Of a stretch of 64,000 nucleotides of DNA, positions 52,182-60,660 are shown piece by piece; position 1 is the first letter of the stretch, and every line of letters begins with the position of its first letter. The stretch spans positions 60,539 to 124,538 of the forward strand of contig PAOB01000006.1 in the NCBI GenBank assembly GCA_002708445.1. The letters are read 5' to 3'. Source of the DNA: Candidatus Arcticimaribacter sp. (GTDB lineage Bacteria > Bacteroidota > Bacteroidia > Flavobacteriales > Flavobacteriaceae). The notes beneath the pieces are model-generated. The model made no database searches. It was not told the DNA's origin and saw only the letters and a list, made by a program, of their open reading frames with translations. The translations under genes were made by a program, and so were the position numbers.

Positions 52182-52754
52182 ATGGCTCCGTTGTTTCGTA
52201 TTCAAGAATTGATAGATACTCCATTAAACCAAAAAAATGCTAAAAAGTCTGCAGTTTTAATTTTGTTTTATCCCAGTGAGGAAGGTCAAACTCATTTTGT
52301 GTTGATTCAGCGTTCTGTGTATTCAGGGGTTCATTCGGGTCAAATTAGTTTTCCAGGAGGTAAAATGGATTCAGCAGATAAATCGTTTTGGGACACTGCA
52401 TTAAGAGAGGCGAATGAGGAAATTAATGTACCCTCATCGCATATCAATAGAGTAGTGGCATTGACAGATTTTTACATTCCTCCCAGTAATTCTATGGTTT
52501 ATCCTTTTGTTGGAGTTATGAAGAATAAATTCTTATTCGAAAGAGAGATTAAAGAAGTTGAAAAGATTATTGAAGTACCTCTTTCGGACTTGTTATCTCC
52601 TGTTAATGAGACCAGAGGCAAGGTTTTAACCTCCTATATTGGTGAAGTAAATGTTCCTATGTACATCTTTGGAGATGATGTTAAGGTTTGGGGAGCAACC
52701 GCAACAATTCTTTCTGAAATGAAGGAACTTATTCTTACCGCTCTTAAAGAATAA
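52182..52754 (+). CDS. CoA pyrophosphatase-like NUDIX hydrolase
   Basis: A NUDIX hydrolase acting on CoA derivatives or NDP-sugars by family. The Nudix box is in SFPGGKMDSADKSFWDTALR and ANEEINVP (GX5EX7REXXEE-like pattern), and the UPF0035-type LFYPSEEGQTHFVLIQRS segment points to the CoA pyrophosphatase group. Starting at 52182 the protein has 190 residues and lacks about 26 conserved N-terminal residues, which lie in another frame upstream across a run of ten A. Either the sequence has an extra A, or expression needs slippage. plsC follows 25 bases later. Confidence 0.85.
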   Translation: MAPLFRIQELIDTPLNQKNAKKSAVLILFYPSEEGQTHFVLIQRSVYSGVHSGQISFPGGKMDSADKSFWDTALREANEEINVPSSHINRVVALTDFYIPPSNSMVYPFVGVMKNKFLFEREIKEVEKIIEVPLSDLLSPVNETRGKVLTSYIGEVNVPMYIFGDDVKVWGATATILSEMKELILTALKE

Positions 52755-52779
52755 TGTTATCTTTAGATGATTTTAAATT

Positions 52780-53577
52780 ATGGGAATACTAAAAAGAAAT
52801 CCTTTTGGTCATATACTTTTTTTAAAAAAAATGTTGATCCGGTATTTGGGTTTTATGTCGCACAGACGATACAGAGGCTTCAATGAATTGAAAATAGAGG
52901 GTTCTGATATTATTAAAAATTTACCTGATCAAAAAGTGCTTTTTGTTTCTAACCACCAGACTTATTTTGCAGATGTGGTAGCTATGTTTCATGTTTTTAA
53001 TGCGAGTTTAAGTGGTCGAATAGACAGCATTAAGAATGTTGGTTATTTATGGAACCCCAAGTTGAATATTTATTATGTTGCTGCAAAAGAAACAATGAAA
53101 TCGGGAATACTTCCCAGAATACTAGCCTATGCGGGTTCTGTTTCAATAGAACGTACTTGGAGAGAATCAGGAAAGGATGTAAACCGTCAAGTTAAATTAA
53201 GTGACATCTCGAGTATTGGTAAAGCATTAGATGACGGATGGGTCATTACTTTTCCTCAAGGAACAACCAAGCCGTTTCGTCCTATGAGAAAAGGAACTGC
53301 TTTCATAATTAAAAAATACAAACCCGTTGTAGTTCCTATTGTAATAGACGGTTTCAGAAGGTCTTTTGATAAGAAAGGATTTATGATTAAGAAAAAAGGA
53401 ATTCTACAATCTATGGTTATTAAAGAACCTCTAGAAATAGATTATGATGATGAATCGGTTGATTCTATTTTAAAGAAAATTGAATTCGCTATTGAGCAAC
53501 ATTCTTCATTTCTAAAAGTACTATCCCCCGAGGAAATTAAAGAGCAAGAAGAATTAAATAAAAAGCGCGAGTGGTAG
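52780..53577 (+). CDS. plsC: 1-acyl-sn-glycerol-3-phosphate acyltransferase-like protein
   Basis: A 265-residue acyltransferase of the PlsC family. Motif I is VSNHQTYFAD (the HX4D catalytic pair, about 56-65); the GSVSIERTWRESG region corresponds to motif II and VITFPQGTTKPFRPMRKG to motif III (FPQGT). An N-terminal membrane or amphipathic segment (FGHILFLKKMLIRYLGFMSH) anchors it at the membrane. It is likely to make phosphatidic acid, but lyso-ornithine or other glycerolipid substrates are possible. It lies 25 bases after the NUDIX gene. Confidence 0.87.
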   Translation: MGILKRNPFGHILFLKKMLIRYLGFMSHRRYRGFNELKIEGSDIIKNLPDQKVLFVSNHQTYFADVVAMFHVFNASLSGRIDSIKNVGYLWNPKLNIYYVAAKETMKSGILPRILAYAGSVSIERTWRESGKDVNRQVKLSDISSIGKALDDGWVITFPQGTTKPFRPMRKGTAFIIKKYKPVVVPIVIDGFRRSFDKKGFMIKKKGILQSMVIKEPLEIDYDDESVDSILKKIEFAIEQHSSFLKVLSPEEIKEQEELNKKREW

Positions 53578-53582
53578 ATACT

Positions 53583-54209
53583 TTAGGCCTCTAATTCTTC
53601 AATAAGTTTTTTTAATCGATAAAAATATCTTCCGTAGATAATGTAATAGAACACAAGCAAGACTGACAATACCATTATCATAATCACAATTATTGCAATT
53701 ACCATTTTTACAATTGAATCTTCATTTATTGTGGATCCAATACTCAGGAGTTCAATGTAATTTTCATCATACTTAAATGCGTTTATTAAAACAAAAATAA
53801 TAAACAAAAGAAACAAACTTATGTTGTAAGCAACGTATTTGTTTACTGATTTTCTGGAAGAAATAATAGTTTCAATTAAAAAAGCTATTGAGTTTGAGGT
53901 TTTAATTTTTCGATAATTCAGATAAAACTGCACCATAAAATAAGAAAGTATGATATATCCTAGAGCATTAACTAGGATCGAAAAATTATAAAGATGTATG
54001 CTTCTGTAGTATTCAAAAGCTTCAAAATAATCGGGAATAAAAAATGGAAAAAGGAGGTAAGCAAAAAATTCAAAACAACTGAATATAAAAATCCATTTGA
54101 TCGAAGAAACCGACTTTTTTTGTGTTAGTTGATGCAATTCATCTTTGGTCAACTGTAATTCAAATTTTTGATTTTTCCACTCTTTCTTTAAAGCGTCTAG
54201 TTTATTCAT
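53583..54209 (-). CDS. membrane protein co-transcribed with an ECF sigma factor
   Basis: A 208-residue protein with four membrane helices (about 36-55, 75-95, 117-140 and 160-195) and a hydrophilic N-terminus (MNKLDALKKEWKNQKFELQL). It starts four bases after the sigma factor stop on the same strand, a position typical of anti-sigma factors, and the cytoplasmic N-terminal 35 residues could bind the sigma factor. No zinc-finger anti-sigma motif (HX3CX2C) is present, so the anti-sigma role is only contextual. Confidence 0.7.
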   Translation of the reverse strand: MNKLDALKKEWKNQKFELQLTKDELHQLTQKKSVSSIKWIFIFSCFEFFAYLLFPFFIPDYFEAFEYYRSIHLYNFSILVNALGYIILSYFMVQFYLNYRKIKTSNSIAFLIETIISSRKSVNKYVAYNISLFLLFIIFVLINAFKYDENYIELLSIGSTINEDSIVKMVIAIIVIMIMVLSVLLVFYYIIYGRYFYRLKKLIEELEA

Positions 54210-54213
54210 GATT

Positions 54214-54705
54214 TTATTGCTCCAGCATGGTTTTTAATTTTCTTTTTAATCTACTAATTTTGACACGGGCATTGACTTCCGATATCCCCATGGTTTCAGC
54301 TATTTCTGAATATTTTTTATCTTCTAGATACAGCAAAATGAGGGCTTTTTCTATTTCTGAGAAGGTGTTTATCTTTTCATACAACCAATTAATTTGATTG
54401 TCTTTTGTTTCATCATAACCATCATCGGCTTTTAATTCAGAAAGTTTTGAATAGTCTTCTCCACGAAGAAATTTTTTATTTTTTCTGTAAAGTGTTATTG
54501 CAGTATTTAGACCAACACGATACATCCAAGTTGTAAATTTTGATTTCCCTTTGAAAGTTGGATATGATTTCCATAGTTGAATACTGATTTCTTGAAAGAG
54601 GTCCTTCTGATTTGAGTAATCATATGCATAGATGCGACATATTTTATGAATAATGTTTTGATGCTTTTCGAGCAATTGCAAAAAATCATTTTCATTTAAG
54701 TGCAT
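54214..54705 (-). CDS. ECF-type RNA polymerase sigma factor
   Basis: A 163-residue sigma factor of the extracytoplasmic-function group. Region 2 (about 15-85) has YAYDYSNQKDLFQEISIQLW and SKFTTWMYRVGLNTAI; region 4 (about 100-160) has FSEIEKALILLYLEDKKYSEIAETMG with a helix-turn-helix and VNARVKISRLKRKLK. A membrane protein gene overlaps its transcription unit directly downstream. An upstream TTGTAACA, about 40 bases before the ATG, recurs upstream of sodC, which suggests autoregulation and a common regulon. Confidence 0.9.
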   Translation of the reverse strand: MHLNENDFLQLLEKHQNIIHKICRIYAYDYSNQKDLFQEISIQLWKSYPTFKGKSKFTTWMYRVGLNTAITLYRKNKKFLRGEDYSKLSELKADDGYDETKDNQINWLYEKINTFSEIEKALILLYLEDKKYSEIAETMGISEVNARVKISRLKRKLKTMLEQ

Positions 54706-54744
54706 CTAGATTTCTATACTTAATGGGTGTTAAAAAAAAGTTTT

Positions 54745-54752
54745 TGTTACAA
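54745..54752 (-). promoter_or_regulatory. TTGTAACA motif upstream of the ECF sigma gene
   Basis: On the minus strand the octamer TTGTAACA lies about 40 bases before the sigma factor ATG. The identical octamer is found about 48 bases before the sodC ATG. GTAACA-like -35 elements are known for some ECF sigma factors, so this may be the site recognised by the encoded sigma. Confidence 0.4.
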
Positions 54753-54762
54753 GGAATTTTTT

Positions 54763-55500
54763 TTATAAAATGATACCCGAACAACTAACTCTTGCGCCTG
54801 CTGAACCCGAGGGCTGAGAGGTTAGGTCATCTTCCCCTTGATGAACGATTATTGCTTTTCCTATTAAATTTTTTTCTTTGTCATCACAACCAATGCACCA
54901 TAGGTCTGTTTTAAAAGTTATCATACCATGACCGTTAGCATCAGCAGTAAAGTTACCAATGTCTCCTTGGTGAAAACCGTTTGCATCACCCCAGGCTCCA
55001 TGAGCTTGAAACGTTGGATTCCAATGTCCTCCGGATGATGTTGCATTATCAGCGCTACAATCGGCTTTTTCGTGAATGTGTATTGCATGAACGCCCTCAT
55101 CCAAACCATTGATGTGAGCCTCTAGGGTAACATACCCTTCTTTTTCAAATAAAGTTACTGTTCCACTTGTGTTGCTTCCGCTTTTTGCTTCCAATGAAAA
55201 TTGTAATTTCTTCTCTACTTTTTGATGAATTTGATGAGGTTTGTCATGTAAGACTTTACTTTTATGCTCTTCAACTTTTGCCTTTACTACTCCAGGGGCA
55301 CCCTCAATCACTTCAACTTCTTCTGTTGCATTCCCATCTTTATCCATAATAGTTGTTATCGTTGCTCTTAGGAGTGTATCATTAATTTTTTTCATTTCAA
55401 TGGAAACTTCAGCATGCTTTTTCTTTTTGGGTTTTGTGTCACATGAAATAAGAAATACAGCTAATAATAAATTTACGATAAGGATCGATAGAGTTTTCAT
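54763..55500 (-). CDS. sodC: Cu/Zn superoxide dismutase lipoprotein with an N-terminal extension
   Basis: A 245-residue lipoprotein (FLISC lipobox, Cys 20). Residues about 20-95 are a charged extension without SOD similarity; residues about 98-245 form the SodC barrel. Metal ligands are visible: H141 and H143 (HIHE), H159 (GGHW), H167, H177 and D180 (FHQGD), and H220 (IVHQGEDD). The disulfide pair is C148 and C240 (ARVSC). Two further cysteines, C202 and C205 (WCIGC), are unusual. It dismutates superoxide in the periplasm. A TTGTAACA lies about 48 bases upstream. Confidence 0.9.
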   Translation of the reverse strand: MKTLSILIVNLLLAVFLISCDTKPKKKKHAEVSIEMKKINDTLLRATITTIMDKDGNATEEVEVIEGAPGVVKAKVEEHKSKVLHDKPHQIHQKVEKKLQFSLEAKSGSNTSGTVTLFEKEGYVTLEAHINGLDEGVHAIHIHEKADCSADNATSSGGHWNPTFQAHGAWGDANGFHQGDIGNFTADANGHGMITFKTDLWCIGCDDKEKNLIGKAIIVHQGEDDLTSQPSGSAGARVSCSGIIL

Positions 55501-55547
55501 AATATTTTTTTTACTGCTTAAAGTTATGAAAAAACTATGTTAGAAAA

Positions 55548-55555
55548 TGTTACAA
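55548..55555 (-). promoter_or_regulatory. TTGTAACA motif upstream of sodC
   Basis: On the minus strand, 48 bases before the sodC ATG, identical to the octamer before the adjacent ECF sigma gene. It supports control of sodC by that sigma factor. Confidence 0.4.
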
Positions 55556-55624
55556 CTATTTTTATCTTGTGTACATTTAGAATGATCTCAGTAAAATCAC
55601 CTGAAATTAAAATTTTGAAAACAC

Positions 55625-55632
55625 TATATTTG
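55625..55632 (+). promoter_or_regulatory. -7 promoter element (TATATTTG) for the DUF3089 gene
   Basis: An exact TAnnTTTG match ending ten bases before the TTG start at 55643. It implies a 5' leader of only a few bases. No convincing -33 TTG is seen. Confidence 0.5.
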
Positions 55633-55642
55633 TAAAAAAAAA

Positions 55643-56656
55643 TTGCGAATCAAAATATCACTTTTTTTTTCATTGATTTTATTACTTAGTTGCAAAACTT
55701 CGTACAAAACCCTTCCATTCTCAGAAACTCCAATCCCAGAAGCTCCTGATTATTCAAATGTAGATTCTTGGGCTGTTCTTCCGGGACAATACCCCGAAGC
55801 ATTAAAAGAAATTACTGGAGAACCAGAACTTCATAATGCTGATGTTTTTTTCATTTATCCAACCCTGTTGACTGACAAAAAAGATTCTCTTTGGAATGCA
55901 GATCTGAAGCGTAAAGATTTGAGGGAAGATGTTCTTACGAAGTCTGTTAAATTTCAAGCCTCTAGTTGGGCAAAAGCTGGTAACATTTATGTTCCTTATT
56001 ACAGACAATCCCATTACAAAACCTATGTGGCTCCTTATGACTTAGATGGTCCAGCTTCATGGAAGGTAGCTTATGATGATGTGTCAAGAGCTTTTGAGTT
56101 TTATTTAAATAATTACAATAATGGCAAAGCAATAATCATTGCTGGTCACAGTCAGGGAAGTATCATGGCAAAGGAGTTAGTTAAAGACTATTTTGACGAT
56201 AAAGATCTTCAAAACAGCTTGATAGCTGCTTATCTTCCTGGGATTAGAGTAAAGGTTGAAGATTTTAAAACAATAAAACCCATGACCCAACCCGATCAAG
56301 TAGGGGGATTTGTGAGTTGGAATACCTACAAACGAAAGAATTTTCCTAAAACCTATGAAAAATGGTATAAAGGCGGTGTTACAACAAACCCCATTACATG
56401 GAATGAAGAAATAAAAACCTCCAGAGAAAACCATCTTGGAACTCTTAATGTTGACGGTGTTATTTATGAAAATGCAATTGAAATCGAAGTTGTAGATGGT
56501 TTACTATGGTCATCTGTACCTAAAATTCCTAAGCGTTTTTGGCTTTCATTCATAAAAAGCTATCACTTTGCTGATGTCAATTTATTTTGGAAAGATATCG
56601 AGTTTAATGCTCAACTCAGAGTAAGGAATTGGGAGAAACTTAACAATGCTAATTGA
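55643..56656 (+). CDS. DUF3089 alpha/beta-hydrolase-like lipoprotein
   Basis: A 337-residue lipoprotein (SLILLLSCKT, Cys about 17) with a DUF3089 body: DVFFIYPTLLTDKKDSLWNA, YVPYYRQSHYKTY and the nucleophile elbow IIAGHSQGSIMAKEL (GHSQG, about residue 170). It is an esterase- or lipase-like fold of unknown substrate. No in-frame ATG precedes the leader, so translation starts at the TTG at 55643, ten bases after a TATATTTG promoter box. Its stop overlaps the ATG of the next gene (TGATG). Confidence 0.87.
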   Translation: MRIKISLFFSLILLLSCKTSYKTLPFSETPIPEAPDYSNVDSWAVLPGQYPEALKEITGEPELHNADVFFIYPTLLTDKKDSLWNADLKRKDLREDVLTKSVKFQASSWAKAGNIYVPYYRQSHYKTYVAPYDLDGPASWKVAYDDVSRAFEFYLNNYNNGKAIIIAGHSQGSIMAKELVKDYFDDKDLQNSLIAAYLPGIRVKVEDFKTIKPMTQPDQVGGFVSWNTYKRKNFPKTYEKWYKGGVTTNPITWNEEIKTSRENHLGTLNVDGVIYENAIEIEVVDGLLWSSVPKIPKRFWLSFIKSYHFADVNLFWKDIEFNAQLRVRNWEKLNNAN

Positions 56657-57192
56657 TGCTTGATCGAATACTTAATAAGTGCGAAGAGGAATGGATTCGC
56701 GCATTGACTCATAAAAAGCATAGCTTTCGTTTTTTTAATTTAGCAACTTCAAATACTAATATTCCAGAGCTCAGAGTGGTTGTGCTTAGAGATTATGATT
56801 CCAAAAAAAAGGAATTTACTATTTATTCAGATGCGCGTTCTCAAAAGGTTTTGAGTTTAGAAAACAATAAAAATGTAGAATTGCTTTTTTATGATCCAGA
56901 GAAACTTACGCAAATTCGTGTTCAAGCAACTTGTATTCAAATGACCGAAGACAATTCTTTATTTGATCAACAACCTGCCGCATCTCAGAAAGACTACACC
57001 ACGCGTTTAGCTCCAGGAACTTTTATTGAATCAGATATTTCTGTAGATTTCTTGAAAGGAAAACATTATTTTATGAAAATTATTTTTGAAGCTACACAAA
57101 TAGAATATCTTCAATTGAAACGCCCTGTACATATTCGCGCCTTGTTCAAAAAGCAGGAATCTAAATGGATTGGAAAATTTAGAACACCCTAA
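56656..57192 (+). CDS. pyridoxamine 5'-phosphate oxidase-like FMN-binding protein
   Basis: A 178-residue split-barrel FMN-binding protein. It shows the PNPOx pattern (LRVVVLRDYDSKKKEFTIYS, then SQKVLSLENNKNVELLFYDP, then QIRVQATCIQM), but the C-terminal PLP-site motif of true PdxH (RRDR...W) is replaced by HIRALFKKQESKWIGKFR, so it is likely another flavoenzyme of the group. The ATG at 56656 overlaps the DUF3089 stop (TGATG), so the two genes are coupled. Confidence 0.85.
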   Translation: MLDRILNKCEEEWIRALTHKKHSFRFFNLATSNTNIPELRVVVLRDYDSKKKEFTIYSDARSQKVLSLENNKNVELLFYDPEKLTQIRVQATCIQMTEDNSLFDQQPAASQKDYTTRLAPGTFIESDISVDFLKGKHYFMKIIFEATQIEYLQLKRPVHIRALFKKQESKWIGKFRTP

Positions 57193-57244
57193 CTTCTTGT
57201 CTCTAATTTTTTTTTTGTAATTTTTGATTTTTAAAACCATTTCT

Positions 57245-58696
57245 ATGAAATCAAAAAGCTTCAAATACAATTCAAGAAGAACCTTTCTCAAAAAAGGAAT
57301 TCTTGCATCATCAATTATGATTGTACCTCGTCATGTTCTCGGTGGTCAAGGTTTTTTAGCTCCTAGTGATCAACTCAATATTGCTGGAATAGCAGCGGGT
57401 GGAAAAGGGCGCAGTGATATTATCAATGCTTCTGTAAATGGAAGAGAGCGAGTAGTTGCTTTATGTGATATTGATCCTAAAGGAAAACATGGAGTTTTGG
57501 ATACGATTAAAGATTTCCCTAAAGCAAATTTTTATGATGATTTTAGAAGGCTTTTGGATTCAGAGAAAAATCTTGATGCAATAACAGTTTCAACTCCCGA
57601 TCATACCCATGGTGTAATAGCTATGGAAGCTATGAATCGAGGAATTCATGTTTATGTTCAAAAACCATTGACCCATAACATCAAGGAAGCTAGGTTATTA
57701 ACCGAAAAAGCAAGGGATAATAAAATTGTCAGTCAAATGGGTAATCAAGGAGCTTCTAACCCTGCACAACTTAGGGTTCAAGAATGGATTGATTCTGGTT
57801 TAATAGGAAAAGTTTCTGAAGTAAAAGTATGGACAAATCGTCCAGTTTGGCCTCAAGGTATTCCAAAACCTCAATCAGATCCGCAAAACAAACCCGATCA
57901 GCTGGCTTGGGATTTATGGTTAGGTCCTGCCAAAAAAAGTCCCTTTAGTTCTTCATTACATCCTTTCAATTGGAGAGGCTGGTGGGAGTATGGGACTGGA
58001 GCTTTGGGGGATATGGGATGCCATATTATTGATATTCCATTTAAAGCCTTAGGTTTGCATTATCCAACTGCCGTAGAATGTAGTGTTGGAAGTGTTTACA
58101 CCAAAATGTGGACTCCAGAACACATCCCAGAGGGATGTCCTCCATCTTCTTCAGTAACTATTAACTTTGACCCTACCGAAAAAAACGATATCCCAATGGT
58201 TATGACTTGGACCGATGGTGGAATTCGCCCAGCTCGCCCAGATTTAATTCCAATTACAGAGGATATTGGAGAACCTGGAGGAGGGAATGGAGTAATGATG
58301 ATAGGAGAACATGGACTCATCACTACGGGAGTTTACGGAGAAAACCCTAAATTATTTAGGAAAGGTGAACCTACCCTAACATTTGAGCAACACAAACAAA
58401 CAATACCTGAGTTTGGACATCATTCGCAATGGATTGATGCCATAAAGGCAGGGTTCAATAGTGATCAACACAAGGCGCTGACTTCCTCTTTTGATTATTC
58501 TGGTCCTTTGACCGAAACTGTTTTGATGGGGAATATTGCAATTCGGAGTTACCTGCTTCGAAAAGGAACCAACAGAAATATGGAGTATTACGGACGCAAG
58601 AAATTACTTTGGGATGGAGACAATATGAAAATCACCAATCTGAAAGATGCTAATCAATTTGTTGGGCGTGATTACCGTGAAGGTTGGGAATTGTAA
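57245..58696 (+). CDS. Tat-exported Gfo/Idh/MocA family oxidoreductase
   Basis: A 483-residue oxidoreductase. The N-terminus has a twin-arginine signal (NSRRTFLKKGILASSIMIVP). A Rossmann domain follows (LNIAGIAAGGKGRSDIINAS, CDIDPKGKHGV, AITVSTPDHTHGVIAMEAMN, HVYVQKPLTHN with the catalytic Lys), and the C-terminal domain has RGWWEYGTGALGDMGCHIID. Gfo/Idh/MocA enzymes of this type oxidise sugars or inositols, or act as glycosidases through redox chemistry. The ATG at 57245 is chosen over an upstream TTG because the Tat signal starts there. The SDR and isomerase genes follow. Confidence 0.88.
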   Translation: MKSKSFKYNSRRTFLKKGILASSIMIVPRHVLGGQGFLAPSDQLNIAGIAAGGKGRSDIINASVNGRERVVALCDIDPKGKHGVLDTIKDFPKANFYDDFRRLLDSEKNLDAITVSTPDHTHGVIAMEAMNRGIHVYVQKPLTHNIKEARLLTEKARDNKIVSQMGNQGASNPAQLRVQEWIDSGLIGKVSEVKVWTNRPVWPQGIPKPQSDPQNKPDQLAWDLWLGPAKKSPFSSSLHPFNWRGWWEYGTGALGDMGCHIIDIPFKALGLHYPTAVECSVGSVYTKMWTPEHIPEGCPPSSSVTINFDPTEKNDIPMVMTWTDGGIRPARPDLIPITEDIGEPGGGNGVMMIGEHGLITTGVYGENPKLFRKGEPTLTFEQHKQTIPEFGHHSQWIDAIKAGFNSDQHKALTSSFDYSGPLTETVLMGNIAIRSYLLRKGTNRNMEYYGRKKLLWDGDNMKITNLKDANQFVGRDYREGWEL

Positions 58697-58707
58697 AATA
58701 AAATACA

Positions 58708-59490
58708 ATGAATCAAATCATATGGATTACAGGAGCATCATCAGGTATTGGTGCAGAATTAGCAAGGCAATATTCTAAACAAGGGAAATTATTGATTTTA
58801 TCATCACGTCGTGATGCTGAACTTAAAGCAGTAAGAAATTCCTGTGCTTATCCAGAGAACATAAAAATTCTTCCCTTGGATTTAAAAGATTTTGATTCAA
58901 TGGAAAAACATGTGAAAAAAGCAACAACATTTTTTGGTTCAATAGATCTTTTAATAAATAACGGAGGGGTAAGTCAACGATCTTTGATTGCAGAAACAAA
59001 TTTTAATGTTTACCAAGAACTAATCAACATAAACTACCTAGGAACAGTAGCGCTAACCAAAGCGTTACTTCCACATTTTATTGAACGAAAAAAAGGACAT
59101 TTTGCTGTAGTTACAAGTGTAATGGGGAAATTTGGGTCACCTTTTCGATCGGGTTATTGTGGAGCAAAACATGCGCTCCATGGCTTTTTTGATGTGCTTC
59201 GTATGGAACATCAAAAGGATAATGTGGACGTTACACTTATCTGTCCGGGTTTTGTTCAAACTCAAGTTACTGTTAATGCATTGACTGGAACAGGAGAGCG
59301 GCTAAATCACGATGATCCAGGAACTCAAAACGGTTTGGAAGTGGCTTATTTTTGCCGGAAAATGATTCGTGCAATACAAACTAAAAAGTGGGAAGTTTCA
59401 TTTGGAAAGAAAGAAAAACTTGGAGTGTTCGTTAAAAGATTTTCTCAAAAACTATTGCATGCGATTGTCATTCGATCCAACGTTCGTTAA
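58708..59490 (+). CDS. short-chain dehydrogenase/reductase
   Basis: A 260-residue classical SDR. It starts IIWITGASSGIGAELARQYS (GxxxGxG nucleotide site), has LDLKDFDSME and LLINNGGVSQRS (NNAG-like), the catalytic Ser in VVTSVMGKFG and the YxxxK in RSGYCGAKHALHGF. It is cytoplasmic, without signal. It is close to the DHRS7-type SDRs that act on retinol- or steroid-like substrates, but the neighbours suggest a sugar or polyol oxidation role. It lies 11 bases after the oxidoreductase. Confidence 0.9.
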   Translation: MNQIIWITGASSGIGAELARQYSKQGKLLILSSRRDAELKAVRNSCAYPENIKILPLDLKDFDSMEKHVKKATTFFGSIDLLINNGGVSQRSLIAETNFNVYQELININYLGTVALTKALLPHFIERKKGHFAVVTSVMGKFGSPFRSGYCGAKHALHGFFDVLRMEHQKDNVDVTLICPGFVQTQVTVNALTGTGERLNHDDPGTQNGLEVAYFCRKMIRAIQTKKWEVSFGKKEKLGVFVKRFSQKLLHAIVIRSNVR

Positions 59491-59525
59491 ACCATACAAA
59501 TATTTAAATGATCAAAAAAAATAAT

Positions 59526-60395
59526 ATGCAAAGACGAGATCTAATCAAAACATTAGCTGCAAGTGCCTCAACCGTATTCATAGGATCAACAGGATTTACC
59601 AAACAAGAAGCCAACGAGGTTTCAAGTCAATTGAAAGGTAACATTAACCATTCTGTATGTCAATGGTGTTATCCCGATCTAAGTTTGGAGGAGTTGTGTG
59701 TCATTGCAAAAGAATTTGGTCTGATTGGTATTGATTTAATAGGTCCAGAAGGATGGGATACTTTGAAAAAATATGGTTTAGAATCTACCATGTGTAATGG
59801 AGCTGAAATTAGTTTGACAGAGGGTTTTAATGACCCAAAATACCATCCATTGCTTGTAGATAACTACACCAAACTCATAAAACAAGTTGCTCAAGCTGGT
59901 TTTACTAACCTGATATGTTTTAGTGGAAACAAGAGAGGAATGGATGATGAAACGGGTCTAGAAAATTGTGTATCTGGCTTACAAAAAATATTACCATTAG
60001 CAGAAAAACTGGGTGTAATGATTCAAATGGAATTATTTAATTCTAAAATAAATCATCCCGATTACATGTGTGACAATACTCGTTGGGGAATTGAATTGTG
60101 CAAACGTTTAGACTCACCAAACTTTAAGTTGCTTTATGATATTTATCATATGCAGATTTCTGAAGGCGACATCATCCGAACCATAACAGATGATCATCAA
60201 TATTTTGGACATTATCACACAGCAGGTGTTCCCGGAAGAAATGAAATTGACGAAACTCAAGAACTTTTTTATCCAGCAATAATAAAAGCTATTGTTGATA
60301 CAGGATACAAAGGCGTGGTGGCTCAAGAATTTATTCCAAAGAATGATAAACCTTTAGAATCCCTTAAAAAATCCATATTGATCTGTGATGTTTAG
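59526..60395 (+). CDS. hydroxypyruvate isomerase-like sugar isomerase, Tat-type leader
   Basis: A 289-residue xylose-isomerase-like TIM-barrel protein with a leader that contains RRDLIKTLAASASTVFIGS (twin-arginine-like). Barrel motifs: GLIGIDLIGPEGWDTLK (about 68-84), GVMIQMELFNSKINHPDYMC (metal-site Glu), FKLLYDIYHMQISEG and GYKGVVAQEFIP. It isomerises or epimerises a small sugar or hydroxypyruvate. The ATG at 59526 places the Arg pair at residues 3-4; an in-frame ATG 18 bases upstream would also keep it. It follows the SDR and probably shares its pathway. Confidence 0.85.
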   Translation: MQRRDLIKTLAASASTVFIGSTGFTKQEANEVSSQLKGNINHSVCQWCYPDLSLEELCVIAKEFGLIGIDLIGPEGWDTLKKYGLESTMCNGAEISLTEGFNDPKYHPLLVDNYTKLIKQVAQAGFTNLICFSGNKRGMDDETGLENCVSGLQKILPLAEKLGVMIQMELFNSKINHPDYMCDNTRWGIELCKRLDSPNFKLLYDIYHMQISEGDIIRTITDDHQYFGHYHTAGVPGRNEIDETQELFYPAIIKAIVDTGYKGVVAQEFIPKNDKPLESLKKSILICDV

Positions 60396-60660
60396 CATAG
60401 CTAAACATTCTCATTGAGATATTCTATTCATTAATTTGGGAGAGTGGATATGAGTGTGTTTCATACATCTTTTCAAACATGCAATGAAAAAATTACTAAA
60501 GGTAAAATGTTCTATTGAATTTATGTGTTAGTTTATGACTCTTAGTTTTTCGATAACAACAATTTATTGTTTTCAACTTATGAATTTATTTATGAAAAAA
60601 TTGTTTGTACAGACTTAATTAATTCAAGTAACAAATATTTTATATCTTCAAAAAAAAATA
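60396..60660. other. 265-base intergenic region before the YwqK-like gene
   Basis: AT-rich spacer with no ORF of note. It contains a weak inverted repeat AACAAT-TT-ATTGTT at 60558-60571 that could form a small hairpin. No strong promoter box is visible before the ATG at 60661. Confidence 0.5.

Noticed and set aside
60558..60571. The AACAAT-TT-ATTGTT hairpin as a terminator
   Set aside because: The stem is only six AU-rich base pairs and no T run follows.
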